Assembly: GCA_027257055.1 (NCBI GenBank)
Contig: JAPVLO010000001.1
Span: 11,617,501 to 11,681,500 of the forward strand
Direction of reading: 5' to 3'
DNA: 64,000 nt
Source of the DNA: Cephalopachus bancanus
Taxonomy: Eukaryota > Chordata > Mammalia > Primates > Tarsiidae
The position numbers and the translations under genes are program-made. Of the stretch, positions 61,314 to 64,000 are shown in pieces (within the stretch, counting starts at the first letter, position 1; each line of letters opens with the position of its first letter). The notes under the pieces are model-generated. The model did no database searches, was not told the DNA's origin, and saw only the letters and a list, made by a program, of their open reading frames with translations.

Positions 61314-62858
61314 AAAATGAGAATATCTTCTTTTCTAATGAAAGTCATTACTTAAATATGTCCACTTCAAAAGTCTGATACATAATGACTCTGAGATAGT
61401 TTCCTTATTCACTCTGAATGCCTCCTGAAGGTGCCAAAATAGACATTTTGTTGTCATAACCATTTATGTGCGACATAAGTGAAAATAGGTTACACTCATA
61501 TATGTCTTAATCCAGGAAAGAAATTTCGTGCTTTCAGAACTCACAAATAATGTACAAGTTCTTGAGCACTATGTCTTTATTTAAAAAAAACAAATTAAGT
61601 GTAAAGAACTAGAAAAGGATTGTCTAAGTTTATCTGTTTAAAAATATAAGATTGAACCACACTTGTGAGCCCACTGCCATTCACTAATGTAAACCTCTTT
61701 TTAAGATAAAAGCAGATTCTGGCACTAAAAGGTACCTGAGGCCCCCAGTGAGTTTCCAAGATGGTAAATGTTCCTGTAACCTCATTTCTACCTTGACATG
61801 ATTAGGATGATTTGGCAGAGCTAGAAGTTTTCTGTTTTGGTTTTTTGAGTAGCCCACCACGCTGTAGCTCAGTGATTTCACACACTGGTAGGCAGAGAAA
61901 CAAGTGAGAACTTGGTCAACGTGGGCCTCTCTCCAGAGATCTGCGTTAGTAGAACTGAGGTGGAAGGGAGGTGGAAGGAGATATTCGAGGATACCGTATT
62001 TTTAACAAAACCCCCTGGGAACTTTTTATAACCAATTAATTTTTCTCTCCATAGTGATGACCCTGCTTGATAGAGCTACCAGTGTTAGTCAAACGAGACT
62101 GCATGCTCTAAATTCTAAGTCAATATCCACATTCACACATGGAGAATGTCGTATTAAGTAATTTGTGATTAAGAGCAAGCACATATAGAATTTGTTCATG
62201 CGTATTTTTTCCTAGAAGGCAAATATAGTATACCACATATAACATTGAAAGTCTGCATCATCATCGTAGAAATTACTGTTTGCCAAACTGTTCTGAGAAT
62301 GTGTACACACACACAGTTTTGCAAGAAGAAAAGTGACAGAGAGAAAACATTTCATTCAAGATACACAGAACAAGCCCCAGATGGAAAAAAGAACAGAAGT
62401 TATTGTGAAATAGAAGAAAAGATTGGAGCAGTGGGAAAAATCTGCCCATGACTAAATAGGAGGATGGCTATGATAAAGATTGAAACTCTCCCCAAATCAG
62501 TTTACATGTGACCGAAAACAAGGTGTGATTATTTATCCTGAGAGAAAATTATTTATCCCTTCAGAAAAGAAGTCACAAAAATCTCTTGCAAAACCTCAAA
62601 TTTACAAGAGCTTACACAAGTTCTTACAAAATCTCAAATTATGGAGGCCTCTCCTTAGTTTGTCTCGTTTCTTTTTTGGGAAGACACATTCTCCTAAAAT
62701 TACATCCACCAATGTTTGTTTCAAATGCTTATAGAGGTTACCTGATGGAGCTATTAACATAACAAAATACAGTTTTTAAAGGAGAAAAATTTAACAATTA
62801 TTTCTATGGTAATGATTTTATAATAGCAAATATTAGATATCACTTTAAATAAAACATT
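61314..62858. other. Upstream flank, nothing recognised
   Basis: Short A-rich frames at 62245-62734 show no known product. Confidence 0.5.
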
Positions 62859-62873
62859 TAAAGATCATGATAG

Positions 62874-63314
62874 TAGCGCGCGCCTGTAGTTCCAGCTACT
62901 TGGAAGGCTGAGGCAGAAGGATCACCGGAGCCCAGCAGGTCGAGGCTGCGGTGGCCGGGAGCATGCCACTGCACTCCAGTCTGGGTGACAGACTGAGACT
63001 CCAACTCAAAAAAAAAAAAAGAAAAAAAAAGAAATATATCTATCAATGCCTAACCTGTGCTAGCTACCCTGCCCCATTTATTAATCTGTAATACTGAGTG
63101 ATGCATCACAAAAACAAAGAATCAAGTAACATGTTCACACTCATAAGAATACTATAAAAAAGGGATCGGTGGTAGTGGGAAACTGCCAGGGGAGGGAAGG
63201 CACACCTTATCAACAAGGGTACCTGCATAATGAATATTTGTATACCTAATCCTGAGTTGTATCGCACATATTTAACATTAAATTTTTTTAAAAGAGAGAA
63301 TAAAAAAATAAAAA
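62874..63314 (+). mobile_element. Composite Alu right-arm / L1 3'-end insertion
   Basis: An Alu right arm (62871-63020) that begins abruptly at the left flank is followed by about 50 unassigned bases. An L1 3' end follows (about 63085-63300, with the 'aatatttgtatacctaa' tail). One flanking pair encloses the whole: TAAAGATCATGATAG at 62859-62873 and the same with one change at 63315-63329. There is no internal duplication between Alu and L1, so the two parts look inserted together. Confidence 0.72.
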
Positions 63315-63398
63315 TAAAGATCATGGTAGAAAACAATATAAAAAGTATTCATGTGGCAGTCATTAAGAATAGACATTTTCAGTAAGATGTATATTTAT

Positions 63399-63401
<3 letters not shown>

Positions 63402-63441
<40 letters not shown>

Positions 63442-63448
63442 CCCCCCC
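63402..63448. repeat. (TC)n microsatellite ending in a C run
   Basis: About 38 bases of TC followed by about 10 C. Confidence 0.95.
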
Positions 63449-64000
63449 TCCACCTTCATTTATATGTGTGGATTCTCTGGTATGGTACAAAACTTCCCAG
63501 TGACACAATCATGGATTGATCCAAATTTTGCCTGTCAAGCAGAGAAGAGAGTGACGTTGATGATGACACTTAGATGGCTTTACAAGAGGCTCCAATGGTA
63601 ATGAAGGTTTCAATGTCAAAAACACTGAAGAGTTTGAAAATTCTAGTTTCATGACCTTTGAGAGTACAAAAGCAGCATTTTAAAGTTAATACATTGCTTT
63701 GTCTTACTTTAAATTGTGTGTATCTAAATAAACACCTAAAAGGTTATGGACAGACATTCAACTACTTAATTTCTTTCTTACTTAAATCTGAGAAGTAAAA
63801 ACTTATGGATACCTTTTTGGGATAAGCTTCTGATGCATCAAAAGAGATGGGCTTTAGATGTATTGGGGGTTTGTCTTATATCCAGGCATACATATGGTTT
63901 GTTTAGTACCATTTCAATTAAAATAAGATTTTTTTTTGGTAAATTCTGACAAGTTATAAATTTTATCTGGAATTATAAATAGACACTAGGATAAAGCTGA

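Overview
This window is nuclear DNA from a primate, and it carries the 5' end of one protein-coding gene. The evidence is the Alu dimers (16 recognised) with clean target-site duplications, L1 3' ends, ancient MIR, L2, MER5A and MaLR repeats, long introns and a CpG-island promoter. The younger Alus end in an unusual '...actccaactc' plus A-tail and carry a distinct set of diagnostic changes. They are not the AluS/AluY of apes and monkeys. Two insertions consist of the left Alu monomer alone and still have target-site duplications. I infer a non-anthropoid primate. A tarsier fits best from what I remember of its Alu monomers and Alu dialect. A strepsirrhine is not excluded.

Layout: (1) 1-55510 is intron, the 5' part of intron 1 of NALF1 (formerly FAM155A), which is transcribed on the minus strand. 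It is AT-rich, contains no exon that I can support, and is filled with interspersed repeats. (2) 55511-56416 is the first coding exon of NALF1: 302 codons with a membrane segment, a Gln tract, a Gly tract and the first part of the cysteine-rich ectodomain, ending at a splice donor. (3) 56417 to about 57700 is the 5' leader and core promoter, inside a CpG island of about 3.3 kb. This part has three short upstream reading frames, a CU/GA repeat pair, purine-rich tracts and CGG-triplet tracts. (4) About 57700-64000 is the upstream flank, first GC-rich and then AT-rich, with one full Alu and one Alu/L1 composite insertion.

The product of NALF1 is a subunit of the NALCN sodium-leak channel complex, which sets resting excitability of neurons. 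No other gene is supported here.

The observations most worth a second look are: an upstream ORF whose stop codon overlaps the NALF1 start codon as AUGA; triplet-repeat tracts in the leader and exon; two copies of a short TA-flanked inverted-repeat transposon; two local duplications in the intron; an Alu/L1 chimera sharing one target-site duplication; and a strong plus-strand bias of primate retroelements, antisense to NALF1.
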